64,000 nt of DNA from Polaromonas sp. (GTDB lineage: Bacteria > Pseudomonadota > Gammaproteobacteria > Burkholderiales > Burkholderiaceae_C): contig NZ_JAQSDA010000008.1 in the NCBI RefSeq assembly GCF_029945685.1, forward strand, positions 181,091-245,090, read 5' to 3'. A program made the position numbers and the translations under genes. The notes under the pieces were generated by a model. It was not told where the DNA came from, did no database searches, and worked only from the letters and a program-made list of their open reading frames with translations. Below are positions 18,106 through 26,600 of this stretch, in pieces (position 1 is the first letter of the stretch; every line of letters starts with the position of its first letter).

Positions 18106-19826
18106 AAATAATAGTACGCGAAGCACCGCCGCGCAGCGTCTGGGCGCTGCAGCAGGCTGGCGTTCACCCCTTGCTGGCGCAGTTGTATGCGGCGCGCGGG
18201 GTGCGCACCGCCGACGAGCTCGACGACGGTCTGGCCCGGCTGCTGCCGCCAGCGTCCATGAAAGGCACTGCGGAGGCCGCCGTGCTGCTGGCTGACGCCA
18301 TCGCCGCGAACAGGAAGATCTGCGTGGTGGCCGACTACGACTGCGACGGCGCCACCGCCTGCGCGGTTGCGCTGCGCGGCCTGCGCCTGCTGGGCGCCAG
18401 CCAGGTCGGCTACATCGTGCCGGACCGCGTGGTTGACGGCTACGGGCTGACCGCAAGCATCGCCGAGCGCGTCAAGGCCACGGGCGCCGACCTGCTGGTC
18501 ACGGTGGACAACGGCATCGCCAGCATCGACGGCGTAGCGCGCGCGCGCACGCTGGGCATGCAGGTGCTGGTGACCGACCACCACCTGCCGGCGCTGAAGG
18601 ACGGCGCCATCGTGCTGCCCGACGCCGACGTGATCGTGAACCCGAACCAGCCCGGCTGTTCGTTCGAGAGCAAGGCCATGGCCGGCGTCGGCGTGATGTT
18701 TTATGTGCTGCTGGCCCTGCGCGCGGAATTGCGCAAGCGCGGCGTGTTTGACGCCACCACGCAGCCGAAGCTCGATGCATTGCTGCCTCTGGTCGCGCTC
18801 GGCACCGTCGCCGACGTCGTCAGGCTGGACGCCAACAACCGCCGCCTGGTGGCGCAGGGCCTCAAACGCATACGCGCCGGCGCCTTGCCGGCCGGCCTGG
18901 CGGCACTGTTCACTGCCGCCGGCCGCGCCGCGGCGGTGGCGACCAGTTTCGACTTCGGGTTTGCCCTCGGCCCGCGCATCAACGCCGCCGGCCGGCTCAG
19001 CGACATGACGCTGGGCATCGAGTGCCTGCTGACCGACGATGCGGGCCGCGCCGACGAACTGGCCAAAACGCTGGACGGCATCAACCGCGAGCGGCGCGAC
19101 ATCGAGGCCGGCATGCGCGAACAGGCGCAGTACGCGGCCGACGCGATGATCGACGAGGATGAAGCGCCCCCGCCGGCCATCGCGATCTTCGACCCCGACT
19201 TCCACGAAGGTGTGGTCGGCATCGTGGCCTCGCGCATCAAGGACAAGCTGCACCGCCCGACCTTTGTGTTTGCGGCCAGCCAGGCGCCCGGCAAGGAACA
19301 CGAGCTCAAGGGCTCGGGCCGCTCGATTGCCGGTTTTCACCTGCGCGATGCGCTGGACCTCGTCGCCAAACGCCACCCCGGCGTCCTGCTGCGTTTTGGC
19401 GGCCACGCAATGGCGGCCGGCTGCACGATTGCCGAGGAGCACTTCGAGGTGTTCGAGCAGGCGCTGCAGCAGGTGGCGCACGAGTGGCTGGACGCCGCCA
19501 CCTTGCTGCGCCGCCTCGACACCGACGGCCCGCTGGCGCCCGAATACCGGCGCGCCGACCTGGTGGACACGCTGCACAAAGAGGTCTGGGGCCAGGGTTT
19601 TGCGGCGCCGACCTTCAGCGAAGAGGTCGAGGTGGTCTCGCAACGCCTGGTCGGCGAAAAACACCTGTCGCTCAAGCTCAAGCACCAGGGCCAGCCGGTG
19701 GACGGCATCTGGTTCGGCCACACCGAGTCGTTGCCGGCGCGCGTCAAACTCGCCTTCCGGCTCGATGCCGACGAATGGCAAGGTATCAAACGTGTACGTT
19801 TTCTGGTGGAGGCGGCAGAAATTTGA
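18102..19826 (+). CDS. recJ: Single-stranded-DNA-specific exonuclease RecJ
   Basis: At 574 residues this is a normal-length RecJ. The DHH phosphoesterase motifs are in order: D78-Y-D-C-D-G (VVADYDCDGATA), VTVDNGI, D159-H-H, NPNQPGC, and LVALGTVADVV. The second domain includes FGGHAMAAGCTI and GSGRSIAGFHLRDAL. It degrades single-stranded DNA 5'-3' in mismatch, base-excision and recombination repair. The ATG overlaps the upstream stop by four bases. The bases around the start codon (GCTATGAAAATAATAG) resemble the core of the family A repeat, which may be chance. Confidence 0.96.
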   Translation: MKIIVREAPPRSVWALQQAGVHPLLAQLYAARGVRTADELDDGLARLLPPASMKGTAEAAVLLADAIAANRKICVVADYDCDGATACAVALRGLRLLGASQVGYIVPDRVVDGYGLTASIAERVKATGADLLVTVDNGIASIDGVARARTLGMQVLVTDHHLPALKDGAIVLPDADVIVNPNQPGCSFESKAMAGVGVMFYVLLALRAELRKRGVFDATTQPKLDALLPLVALGTVADVVRLDANNRRLVAQGLKRIRAGALPAGLAALFTAAGRAAAVATSFDFGFALGPRINAAGRLSDMTLGIECLLTDDAGRADELAKTLDGINRERRDIEAGMREQAQYAADAMIDEDEAPPPAIAIFDPDFHEGVVGIVASRIKDKLHRPTFVFAASQAPGKEHELKGSGRSIAGFHLRDALDLVAKRHPGVLLRFGGHAMAAGCTIAEEHFEVFEQALQQVAHEWLDAATLLRRLDTDGPLAPEYRRADLVDTLHKEVWGQGFAAPTFSEEVEVVSQRLVGEKHLSLKLKHQGQPVDGIWFGHTESLPARVKLAFRLDADEWQGIKRVRFLVEAAEI

Positions 19827-19834
19827 GCGATTTT

Positions 19835-19883
19835 GGCCTCCAGCCCAAACAGGACGTGCGCAAGCAGCTATTGATTTGGTAGC
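19835..19883 (-). repeat. Short palindromic repeat, family A (inverted)
   Basis: Core GCTATTGATTTGGTAGC (19867-19883), with the family tail read on the minus strand (TGCTTGCGCACGTCC, then GGGCTGGAGGCC). It lies after recJ, before the Crp/Fnr gene. Confidence 0.75.
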
Positions 19884-19934
19884 ATCTTCGCACCGGCACA
19901 GCCTGCCAACACCCCGGAACCGAGCGTCATCCCC

Positions 19935-20585
19935 ATGAACGACCCCCTCGCCCTGTACCCCGCCCTGGCCCAGGTCGTGCCCGCGCTGGCCGAGCTGGGG
20001 CCGGAGGCCGGCCCGCTCAGCGTGCCGGCCGGCACCGTGCTGTTCGATGAAAACGCGTCCTGCCAGGGCTTTCCGCTGGTGCTCAGCGGCGAGATCAAGG
20101 TCTCGCGCCATTCCGGCGACGGGCGTTCGCTGGAGCTCTACCGCGTGGTCCCCGGCGAGTTGTGCCTGGTCTCCAGCGCCTGTCTGTTTCGCAGCCAGCC
20201 GCTGTCGGCTCAGGGCGTGACCACCCGGCCCACCACCCTGCTGCTGATCGCCCCGCCGGTGTTTGCCCGCTGGCTGGAAACCCCGGTGTTCCGCAACGGG
20301 GTACTGGGACTGTTTGCCGAACGCATGGCCGACCTCACCGGCTTGATCGACGCCATTGCCTTCCAGCGCCTGGACCAGCGGCTGGCGGCCGCGCTGCTGG
20401 GCCGCGGCCAGGACCTGGCGCTGACGCACCAGGCGCTGGCCGACGAGCTCGGCACCGTGCGTGAAATCGTCTCGCGCCTGCTGCGCCGCTTTGAGCGCGA
20501 GGGATGGGTCGAGCTTGCGCGCGAGCACATCCACATCCGCGACAGCGCTGCACTGCGCGCCATGGCCGCGACCCTGCACGCCTGA
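19935..20585 (+). CDS. Crp/Fnr-family transcriptional regulator
   Basis: This 216-residue protein has an N-terminal cyclic-nucleotide-binding-type beta barrel (about 15-120; GTVLFDENASCQGFPLVLSG, YRVVPGELCLVSS) and a C-terminal Crp-type winged helix (about 145-210; LTHQALADELGTVREIVSRL followed by LRRFEREGWVEL). It lacks the N-terminal cysteine cluster of FNR; cysteines in the sensor domain (NASCQG, LCLVSSACLF) could be redox or ligand sites. A 14-base perfect palindrome lies 27 bases after its stop and in front of the DUF2892 gene, a plausible target. Confidence 0.92.
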   Translation: MNDPLALYPALAQVVPALAELGPEAGPLSVPAGTVLFDENASCQGFPLVLSGEIKVSRHSGDGRSLELYRVVPGELCLVSSACLFRSQPLSAQGVTTRPTTLLLIAPPVFARWLETPVFRNGVLGLFAERMADLTGLIDAIAFQRLDQRLAAALLGRGQDLALTHQALADELGTVREIVSRLLRRFEREGWVELAREHIHIRDSAALRAMAATLHA

Positions 20586-20612
20586 GCCGCGGGCGGCCTG
20601 AAGGGCCTGTGC

Positions 20613-20626
20613 GTGACCCAGGTCAC
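20613..20626. promoter_or_regulatory. Palindromic operator candidate for the Crp/Fnr regulator
   Basis: GTGACC-CA-GGTCAC is a perfect two-fold palindrome 71 bases upstream of the DUF2892 start and 28 bases downstream of the regulator stop. Its size and symmetry suit a Crp/Fnr dimer. No matching promoter elements are obvious. Confidence 0.5.
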
Positions 20627-20696
20627 AGACCCGGGCTGCGCCGGGGCGCCCAATGCAGGTGTCAGTTCTTCTTTCCGCTTTTCAAAGGAGCCCACC

Positions 20697-20894
20697 ATGA
20701 AATCCAACGTCGGCGGCATCGACCGCATCCTTCGCATCGTCCTCGGCCTGGTCCTGATCGGGCTGGCCGCAACCGGCACGGTCGGCCTGTGGGGCTGGAT
20801 CGGTGTCGTTCCCCTGGCCACCGGCGCCATCGGCTGGTGCCCGCCTTACGCCCTTTTCGGCTGGAACACCTGTTCCATGAAAAACAAGGCGTGA
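20697..20894 (+). CDS. DUF2892 (YgaP-type) inner membrane protein
   Basis: The start ATG 20697 is set by a strong ribosome binding site (AAAGGAG, 20684-20690). The 65-residue product has the DUF2892 pattern: MKSNVGGIDRILRIVLGLVL, two membrane helices, and CPPYALFGWNTC with the two conserved cysteines. DUF2892 proteins are often linked with rhodanese and sulfur or redox stress genes; here only the Crp/Fnr regulator is adjacent. The upstream open frame (from 20613) is not needed. Confidence 0.9.
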   Translation: MKSNVGGIDRILRIVLGLVLIGLAATGTVGLWGWIGVVPLATGAIGWCPPYALFGWNTCSMKNKA

Positions 20895-21075
20895 CGCGCC
20901 GGGCGTGAGCTCAAACCGGGGGCGTGCGCCTGCGCCTTGCGTGGCGTCCCCGGCTGTAGCCCTTGTCTGACGGCCCCTGGCAGGGCTAACCTACAGCCAC
21001 CATCCACCGTTCAGGCCATGATCTGGAACAGAAGGTGCACCCGCCGGTGCTTCCAGAAAACCTCCAGAGGAACGA

Positions 21076-21150
21076 ATGAACACCATCATTTACATCGTCG
21101 GCCTGATCGTCATCATCGGCTTCATCCTGTCCTACTTCGGCTTCCGCTGA
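21076..21150 (+). CDS. 24-residue hydrophobic membrane peptide
   Basis: The short frame encodes MNTIIYIVGLIVIIGFILSY plus FGFR, a single hydrophobic helix with a positively charged C-terminus. A good ribosome binding site (AGAGGAA, 21066-21072) precedes the ATG by four bases. The composition and the RBS argue that it is translated. I recall similar tiny proteins annotated in related genomes but cannot check this here. It follows the DUF2892 gene and could belong to the same stress response. Confidence 0.7.
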   Translation: MNTIIYIVGLIVIIGFILSYFGFR

Positions 21151-21172
21151 AATCCGCGCCTGCGCAGGCCAC

Positions 21173-21220
21173 GCTATTGAATTAATAGCTACTTGCGCCT
21201 GTCCGTGATGGGCTGAAGGC
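21173..21220 (+). repeat. Short palindromic repeat, family A
   Basis: Core GCTATTGAATTAATAGC (21173-21189) with the tail ACTTGCGCCTGT, then GATGGGCTGAAGGC. It lies between the small membrane peptide gene and the convergent GST gene. Confidence 0.8.
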
Positions 21221-21237
21221 ACAAACAACCTGAAAAT

Positions 21238-21909
21238 TCATTTCAGCAGGGTGTACTCCCCGCCGCGCGTGATGGCCCGCTGGTAAGCCGGCCGGGCGTG
21301 AATGCGCTCCAGAAAAGCCATCAGTTTCGGCCGGCTGGCGTCCAACCCGCCGCGCGCTGCCGCTGCCTCCAGCACAAAGCTCAGCTGGATGTCCGCACCG
21401 CTGAAAGCTTCACCTGCAAACCAGGTGCTCTTTCCCAATTCCCCCTCCAGATAATCCAGGTGCTGCCTGATCTGCGGCTCGATGAAGGCCGCCTTGGTCT
21501 TGCTGCTGATCGCCTTGGCGATGGGTTTGGCAAAAAACGGCATGGGCGTGGTTTCTATCTTGTCGAACACCAGCTTGAGCAGCAGCGGCGACATGGCCGA
21601 GCCTTCGGCGTAGTGCAGCCAGTAGGTGTAGCGCAGCCGCGCCGGCGTTCCGGGCGCCGGCGCGAATTGTCCGGCCCCGTAACGCTCCACCAGATAGTCG
21701 ATGATGGCGCCCGACTCGGCCAGGGTCAGCTCACCGTCGGTGATCACCGGCGACTTGCCCAGCGGATGCACGGCGCGCAGGGCCGCGGGCGCCAGCATGG
21801 TTTGGGGGTCGCGCTCGTAACGCTGGATCTCGTAGTCAACGCCCAGTTCTTCGAGCAGCCAGAGGATGCGTTGCGAGCGGGAGTGATTGAGGTGATGGAC
21901 AGTGATCAT
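21238..21909 (-). CDS. Glutathione S-transferase family protein
   Basis: At 223 residues this has an N-terminal thioredoxin-fold domain (about 1-80): MITVHHLNHSRSQRILWLLE, the cis-proline GKSPVITDGE, and LAESGAIIDYL for the gamma-glutamyl contact. A helical C-terminal domain follows (YWLHYAEGSAMSPLL, WFAGEAFSGADIQLSF with the N-capping motif). The serine at position 10 is in the usual catalytic region. Substrate not predictable; it may detoxify electrophiles. It is a single gene on the minus strand. Confidence 0.92.
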   Translation of the reverse strand: MITVHHLNHSRSQRILWLLEELGVDYEIQRYERDPQTMLAPAALRAVHPLGKSPVITDGELTLAESGAIIDYLVERYGAGQFAPAPGTPARLRYTYWLHYAEGSAMSPLLLKLVFDKIETTPMPFFAKPIAKAISSKTKAAFIEPQIRQHLDYLEGELGKSTWFAGEAFSGADIQLSFVLEAAAARGGLDASRPKLMAFLERIHARPAYQRAITRGGEYTLLK

Positions 21910-22000
21910 GGGAGCATCCGGTGAAGTTCAGGAAGTGTTGCCATGGTAGGCCATGACACGGCGCACCACGTCAGCAGGGCATAAAGCCTAAAATGACCCG

Positions 22001-22861
22001 GTGACCCTCAAAAACATCCTGAACGCTGATCTGCACTGTCACTCCGTGGTGTCCGACGGCACCATGAGCCCTGAAGCGCTGGCCGAGCGGGCCAAAACCA
22101 ACGGCGTCGAACTCTGGTCCCTGACCGATCACGACGAAATCGGCGGCCAGCACCGCGCCGCCGCGGCGGCCCGGGCGCAGGGCATGCACTACCTGACGGG
22201 CACGGAGATTTCGGTGACGTTTGCCGGCGAAACCGTGCACATCGTCGGCCTCGGGTTCGACCCCGACGACGCGGCCATGCAGCAGGGCCTGCGCAACACG
22301 CGTGGCGGCCGCGAACAGCGCGCCATGGAAATGTCCGACTCGCTGGCCAAGGCAGGCATTCACGGCGCCTACGAAGGTGCACTGAAGTTTGTCGGCAACC
22401 CGGACCTGATCTCGCGCACCCACTTTGCGCGCTTCCTGGTGGAAACCGGTGTCTGCAAGGAAACCTCCGAAGTGTTTCGCAAGTACCTGACCGAAGGCAA
22501 ACCCGGCTACGTGCCGCACCGCTGGGCCAGCCTGCAGGACGCCGTGAGCTGGATCACCAGCGCCAAGGGCGTGGCCGTGATCGCCCACCCGGGGCGCTAC
22601 AAATTCACCCCCAACGAAGAGTACGCGTTGTTCACCGAATTCAAGTCCCATGGCGGGCAGGCCGTGGAGGTGGTGACCGGCAGCCACAGCACGCAGGAAT
22701 ACGTGAAATACGCCGAAACCGCCCAGGAGTTCGGCCTGGCCGCCTCGCGCGGCAGCGACTTCCACAGCCCCGACGAAAGCCACACCGACCTGGGCACCCT
22801 GCCCTTTTTGCCCGGCCACCTGACCCCCGTCTGGGAGATCCTGGAAGACCGCATCCTGTGA
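22001..22861 (+). CDS. PHP-domain phosphoesterase (RNase AM / nucleoside 3',5'-bisphosphate phosphatase type)
   Basis: The protein is 286 residues from GTG 22001; the nearby upstream ATG meets a stop at once, and the family start (NADLHCHSVVSDGTMSP) lies nine residues on. PHP metal ligands visible are D10-L-H-C-H, LTDHDEIGG, GTEISV, VIAHPGR and SRGSDFHSP. The family includes E. coli YciV/TrpH, which trims 5' ends of RNA and removes 3'-phosphates from pAp. The stop overlaps the next start by four bases, so it is coupled with the exporter gene. Confidence 0.9.
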   Translation: MTLKNILNADLHCHSVVSDGTMSPEALAERAKTNGVELWSLTDHDEIGGQHRAAAAARAQGMHYLTGTEISVTFAGETVHIVGLGFDPDDAAMQQGLRNTRGGREQRAMEMSDSLAKAGIHGAYEGALKFVGNPDLISRTHFARFLVETGVCKETSEVFRKYLTEGKPGYVPHRWASLQDAVSWITSAKGVAVIAHPGRYKFTPNEEYALFTEFKSHGGQAVEVVTGSHSTQEYVKYAETAQEFGLAASRGSDFHSPDESHTDLGTLPFLPGHLTPVWEILEDRIL

Positions 22862-23763
22862 GCCGCACACCTTCGGCCCTTGCAGGCATTGCGCTGGTCA
22901 TTGCTGCCACCGCCTTTTTTGCAACGCTGGACACCACCACCAAGTTTGTCAGTGCCAGCGTGCCGCTGTTGATGGCCCTGTGGTTTCGCTACTTTTTCCA
23001 GGCGCTTGCCACCACGGCCGTGGTGCTGCCGCTGCGCGGCCTGAGCGTGCTGCGCACCGCCCACCCGAAGTTCCAGTGCCTGCGTGGCCTGCTGCTGCTG
23101 ATGAGCAGCCTGTTCGCCTTCCTGAGCCTCAAGTACATGCCGGTGGCCGAATTCACCGCCATCGGCGCCATCGTGCCCCTGCTCATCACCTTGCTGGCCG
23201 CCACCGCGCTTGGCGAAAAAGTCTCGGCACTGCGCTGGTCGCTGGTGCTGGGCGGATTTGCCGGTACGCTCATCATCATCCGTCCCGGCGGCGAAGACTT
23301 CACCTGGACGCTGTTGCTGCCGCTGGGCATGGTGGCGACCAACACCGGCTTCCAGGTGCTCACCAGCCGGCTGGCCAAAACCGAAGACCCGATCACCATG
23401 CATCTGTACACCGGCTGGGTCGGCACGCTGCTGGCCTCGCTGGCCCTGCCTTTTGTCTGGATCACCCTGCCCTCGTGGTCGCTGTGGGGCTGGCTGCTGC
23501 TGATGGGCGTGGCGGCCACCGTCGGGCATTTCATGCTGATCCTCGGCTACATGCGGGCGCCGGCCGCCACCCTCACGCCCTACCTGTATGCCCAGATCGC
23601 CTTTGCGATGGTCGGCGGCTGGATTGTTTTTTCACACGTGCCGGACGGCTGGTCCATGATCGGCATGCTGATGATTGCCATCTGCGGTGCGCTGGGGGCC
23701 TGGCTGACCGCGCGTGAAAGCCGGGCGCTCAGAGAGTTCAGTGTGCGGCCGGCAGAGTCCTGA
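22858..23763 (+). CDS. EamA/DMT-superfamily exporter
   Basis: The 301-residue protein from GTG 22858 has ten predicted membrane helices in two EamA repeats (about 5-140 and 150-285), including FRYFFQALATTAVVL, EFTAIGAIVPLLITLLAA and YLYAQIAFAMVGGWIVF. Such proteins export amino acids or other metabolites; the substrate is unknown. The four-base overlap with the PHP gene indicates translational coupling, but I see no functional link. Confidence 0.92.
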   Translation: MSRTPSALAGIALVIAATAFFATLDTTTKFVSASVPLLMALWFRYFFQALATTAVVLPLRGLSVLRTAHPKFQCLRGLLLLMSSLFAFLSLKYMPVAEFTAIGAIVPLLITLLAATALGEKVSALRWSLVLGGFAGTLIIIRPGGEDFTWTLLLPLGMVATNTGFQVLTSRLAKTEDPITMHLYTGWVGTLLASLALPFVWITLPSWSLWGWLLLMGVAATVGHFMLILGYMRAPAATLTPYLYAQIAFAMVGGWIVFSHVPDGWSMIGMLMIAICGALGAWLTARESRALREFSVRPAES

Positions 23764-23784
23764 CATCCTTGCGAAACACACACC

Positions 23785-24420
23785 ATGGCCCAGTATTTCG
23801 AGATTCACCCCGACAACCCGCAGGTGCGCCTGCTCAGGCAGGCGGTGGCCCTGCTGACGCGCGGCGCGGTGATCGCCGTGCCTACGGATTCGAGCTACGC
23901 GCTGGTGTGCCACCTCGACGACAAGACCGCCGCCGACAGCCTGCGCCGCATCCGCGGCGTGGACGACAAACACCACCTGACCCTGCTGTGCCGCGACCTC
24001 AGCGAGCTGGCCAACTACGCACGCGTCGACAACAAGCAGTTCCGTCTGATCAAGGCCGCCACACCGGGGCCCTACACCTTCATCCTCGAAGCCAGCAAGG
24101 AAGTGCCGCGGCGCCTGAGCCACCCCTCGCGCAAGACCATAGGCCTGCGTGTGCCCGGGCATAAAACCCTGCAGGCGCTGCTGGAGCTGCACGGCGCGCC
24201 GCTGCTGGCCACCACGCTGATTCCACCCGGTCAGACCGAGCCGCTGAACGACGCCAGCGAGATCCGCGACCAGATGGAGCACGACCTGGCGGCAGTCATC
24301 GATGCCGGCGCCTGTCCCAAGGAAGCCACCACGGTGATCGACCTGACCCCCATGGGCCAGGGCGATGACCCCGTGGTCGTGCGGCAGGGGCGCGGTGACC
24401 TCGCAGCGTTGGGGCTTTAG
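23785..24420 (+). CDS. Sua5/YciO/YrdC-family protein (threonylcarbamoyl-AMP synthase type)
   Basis: The 211-residue protein has the YrdC fold: AVPTDSSYALVCHL at the substrate cavity, KHHLTLLCRDLSELANYA, GPYTFILEASKEVPRR, RKTIGLRVP and LATTLIPPGQTE. Full TsaC/Sua5 makes threonylcarbamoyl-AMP for the t6A37 tRNA modification. This shorter, SAVxxGGxx-lacking type resembles YciO, whose role in t6A is doubtful. I therefore do not give a gene symbol. It begins 22 bases after the exporter gene. Confidence 0.88.
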   Translation: MAQYFEIHPDNPQVRLLRQAVALLTRGAVIAVPTDSSYALVCHLDDKTAADSLRRIRGVDDKHHLTLLCRDLSELANYARVDNKQFRLIKAATPGPYTFILEASKEVPRRLSHPSRKTIGLRVPGHKTLQALLELHGAPLLATTLIPPGQTEPLNDASEIRDQMEHDLAAVIDAGACPKEATTVIDLTPMGQGDDPVVVRQGRGDLAALGL

Positions 24421-24459
24421 CCGCGACGATGCTCCGCGTGGACCCGTTCCCCACCAGCC

Positions 24460-24547
24460 GGGGCCGCGGAACCGGCTTTGCCGGGCCGCAGGCGCAGCGC
24501 CCCCTCGGGGGGCAGAGAGCTACGCGCAGCGAGCGAACGTGGGGGCT
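24460..24547 (-). repeat. 90-bp GC-rich repeat, family B (inverted)
   Basis: It includes GGGGCCGCGGAACCGGCTTT, the core GCCCCCTCGGGGGGCAG (24499-24515), and GAGCGAACGTGGGGGC. It lies in the gap between the Sua5/YciO gene and the site-2 protease gene and is the inverse of the copy at 43373-43464. Confidence 0.85.
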
Positions 24548-24571
24548 CACCGTCAATGAGACAATTGGCGG

Positions 24572-25240
24572 ATGGACTTTGCCAACCTGATTCAAACCGT
24601 TGCCATTTACGCGCTTCCCGTGCTGTTTGCCATCACCGTGCACGAGGCGGCACACGGCTACGTCGCACGTTACTTTGGCGACAACACCGCCTGGATGCTG
24701 GGACGTGTCACGCTGAACCCGATCAAACACATCGACCCGGTGGGCACCATCCTGATGCCGTTGGTGCTTTACTTCGCAACCTCGGGCGCCTTTTTGTTCG
24801 GTTATGCCAAACCGGTGCCGGTGCAGTTCGGCAAGCTGCGCAACCCCAAACGCCACATGGTCTGGGTGGCCCTGGCCGGTCCGGGCGCCAATCTGGCCCA
24901 GGCCCTGCTGTGGGGAGTTGCGCTCTACCTGCTGCAGGGCGCGGGCCTGACCGAGCCATTTTTTATCAAGATGTGCCAGGCCGGCATTCTGGTCAATGTG
25001 GTGATGCTGGTGTTCAACCTGTTTCCCTTGCCGCCGCTCGATGGTGGGCGTGTGCTGGTGGGCCTGCTGCCCTGGAAACAAGCCATGCTGGTCTCGCGCG
25101 TGGAGCCCTGGGGGTTCTTCATCGTGATGGCGCTGGTGATTGCCGGCGTGATCACCAACCTGTGGATGCGGCCGCTGATGACGCTGACCTACGCCCTTCT
25201 TGAAATCGTGCTCACGCCTCTGGCGATGCTGGTGCAATGA
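24572..25240 (+). CDS. M50 site-2-type membrane metalloprotease
   Basis: This 222-residue protein has the zinc motif H24-E-A-A-H in the first helix (TVHEAAHGYVARYFGD) and the second ligand motif FNLFPLPPLDGGRVL. Five or six membrane helices are predicted. It belongs to the small SpoIVFB/YwhC-like M50 branch without PDZ or CBS domains. Substrates are unknown. Its stop is 10 bases before the trpS ATG at 25251; this linkage is familiar in betaproteobacteria and may be positional only. Confidence 0.93.
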   Translation: MDFANLIQTVAIYALPVLFAITVHEAAHGYVARYFGDNTAWMLGRVTLNPIKHIDPVGTILMPLVLYFATSGAFLFGYAKPVPVQFGKLRNPKRHMVWVALAGPGANLAQALLWGVALYLLQGAGLTEPFFIKMCQAGILVNVVMLVFNLFPLPPLDGGRVLVGLLPWKQAMLVSRVEPWGFFIVMALVIAGVITNLWMRPLMTLTYALLEIVLTPLAMLVQ

Positions 25241-25250
25241 CCCTGGACAA

Positions 25251-26600
25251 ATGATGACAAACAAGCCTTCCGACGCCGCCGCGTCTCCCACCACTTCGCC
25301 TTCGCCCCAACGCTTTCTCACCGGCATCACCACCACCGGCACGCCGCACCTGGGCAACTATGTCGGTTCGATCCGGCCCTCCGTTGCAGCCAGCACCGGC
25401 GCCGGCGCAGAGAGCTTTTACTTCCTGGCCGACTACCACGCGCTGATCAAGTGCGACGAGCCGGCGCGCATCCAGCGCTCGACGCTGGAGATCGCCGCCA
25501 GCTGGCTGGCCGCCGGTCTGGACCCGGAGCGCGTGACCTTTTACCGCCAGTCCGACATTCCCGAGATTCCCGAACTGACCTGGCTGCTGACCTGCGTGAC
25601 GGCCAAGGGTGTGCTCAACCGTGCCCACGCGTACAAGGCGTCGGTGGACAAGAACACGGCCGCCGGCAACGACCCGGATGCCGACGTCAGCGCGGGCCTG
25701 TTCATGTACCCGGTGCTGATGGGCGCCGACATCCTGATGTTCAAGGCGCACCACGTGCCGGTCGGCCGCGACCAGATTCAGCACATCGAGATGGCGCGCG
25801 ACATGGCGCAGCGTTTCAACCATCTGTATGGTGAACACTTTGTGTTGCCGCAGGCGCTGATTGAAGAGTCGGTGGCACTGCTGCCCGGCCTGGACGGCCG
25901 CAAGATGAGCAAGAGTTACGACAACACCATCCCGTTGTTCACGCCGCGTGAGCAGCTGAAAAAACTCATTTCCGGCATCGTCACCGACTCGCGTGCACCG
26001 GGCGAGCCCAAGGACGTGGAAGGCTCCGCGCTGTTCCAGATTTACCAGGCCTTTGCCAGCGAGCCTGAGACCGCCGCGCTGCGCCAGGCCTACAACGAAG
26101 GGATTGCGTGGGGCGACGCCAAGCAGCGCTTGTTCGAGCGGATTGACCAGGAAGTGGCCCCCATGCGTGCCCAGTACGAGGCGCTGATGAGGGACCCCGC
26201 CAGAATAGAAACCATCCTGCAGGCCGGTGCCGACAAGGCACGCCAGCTGGCTGCGCCCTTCCTGCGGGAACTGCGCCACGCGGTGGGCCTGCGCAACCTG
26301 GGCTCCCAGGCGAGCACCACCCCCAAAGAGAAGGCCGCCAAGGCCTCCCTGCCGGTCTTCAAACAATACCGAGAGGCCGACGGCAAGTTTCATTTCAAGC
26401 TGGTCGATTCCCAGGGACAGCTGTTGCTGCAAAGCCACGGCTTCGACGCCCCCAAGGACGCCGCGCAGGCGATTGGCCTGCTGCAAACCCATGGCGCCAG
26501 CGCACTCGACGGATTGCGGGACAAACTGCAGCCGCTGCCCGGAATCACGGCGCCAGCACTGGATCTGGCCTTGCAACAGCTGGTCGAAGCGCGGTCCTGA
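25251..26600 (+). CDS. trpS: Tryptophanyl-tRNA synthetase with C-terminal extension
   Basis: I chose ATG 25251 (MMTNKPSD), not the longer frame from 25200, which overlaps the protease gene. The 449-residue protein has the class I motif H33-L-G-N and K218-M-S-K-S (GRKMSKSYDN). The catalytic core ends near residue 345. Residues about 366-449 (LPVFKQYREADGKFHFKL and following) form an extra domain resembling the DUF1508/YegP fold, with KLVDSQGQLLLQS. Typical bacterial TrpS has about 330 residues. I recall that related Burkholderiales enzymes share an extension, so it is probably lineage-specific. Confidence 0.94.
   Translation: MMTNKPSDAAASPTTSPSPQRFLTGITTTGTPHLGNYVGSIRPSVAASTGAGAESFYFLADYHALIKCDEPARIQRSTLEIAASWLAAGLDPERVTFYRQSDIPEIPELTWLLTCVTAKGVLNRAHAYKASVDKNTAAGNDPDADVSAGLFMYPVLMGADILMFKAHHVPVGRDQIQHIEMARDMAQRFNHLYGEHFVLPQALIEESVALLPGLDGRKMSKSYDNTIPLFTPREQLKKLISGIVTDSRAPGEPKDVEGSALFQIYQAFASEPETAALRQAYNEGIAWGDAKQRLFERIDQEVAPMRAQYEALMRDPARIETILQAGADKARQLAAPFLRELRHAVGLRNLGSQASTTPKEKAAKASLPVFKQYREADGKFHFKLVDSQGQLLLQSHGFDAPKDAAQAIGLLQTHGASALDGLRDKLQPLPGITAPALDLALQQLVEARS

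Noticed and set aside
18108..18123. Family A-like core GCTATGAAAATAATAG at the recJ start
   Set aside because: The right arm is incomplete and the tail sequence is missing, so similarity may be chance.
18006..20579. Minus-strand open frame of 857 codons opposite recJ and the Crp/Fnr gene
   Set aside because: It covers three well-supported plus-strand genes and has no domain of its own. Its length is due to high GC and codon bias on the other strand.
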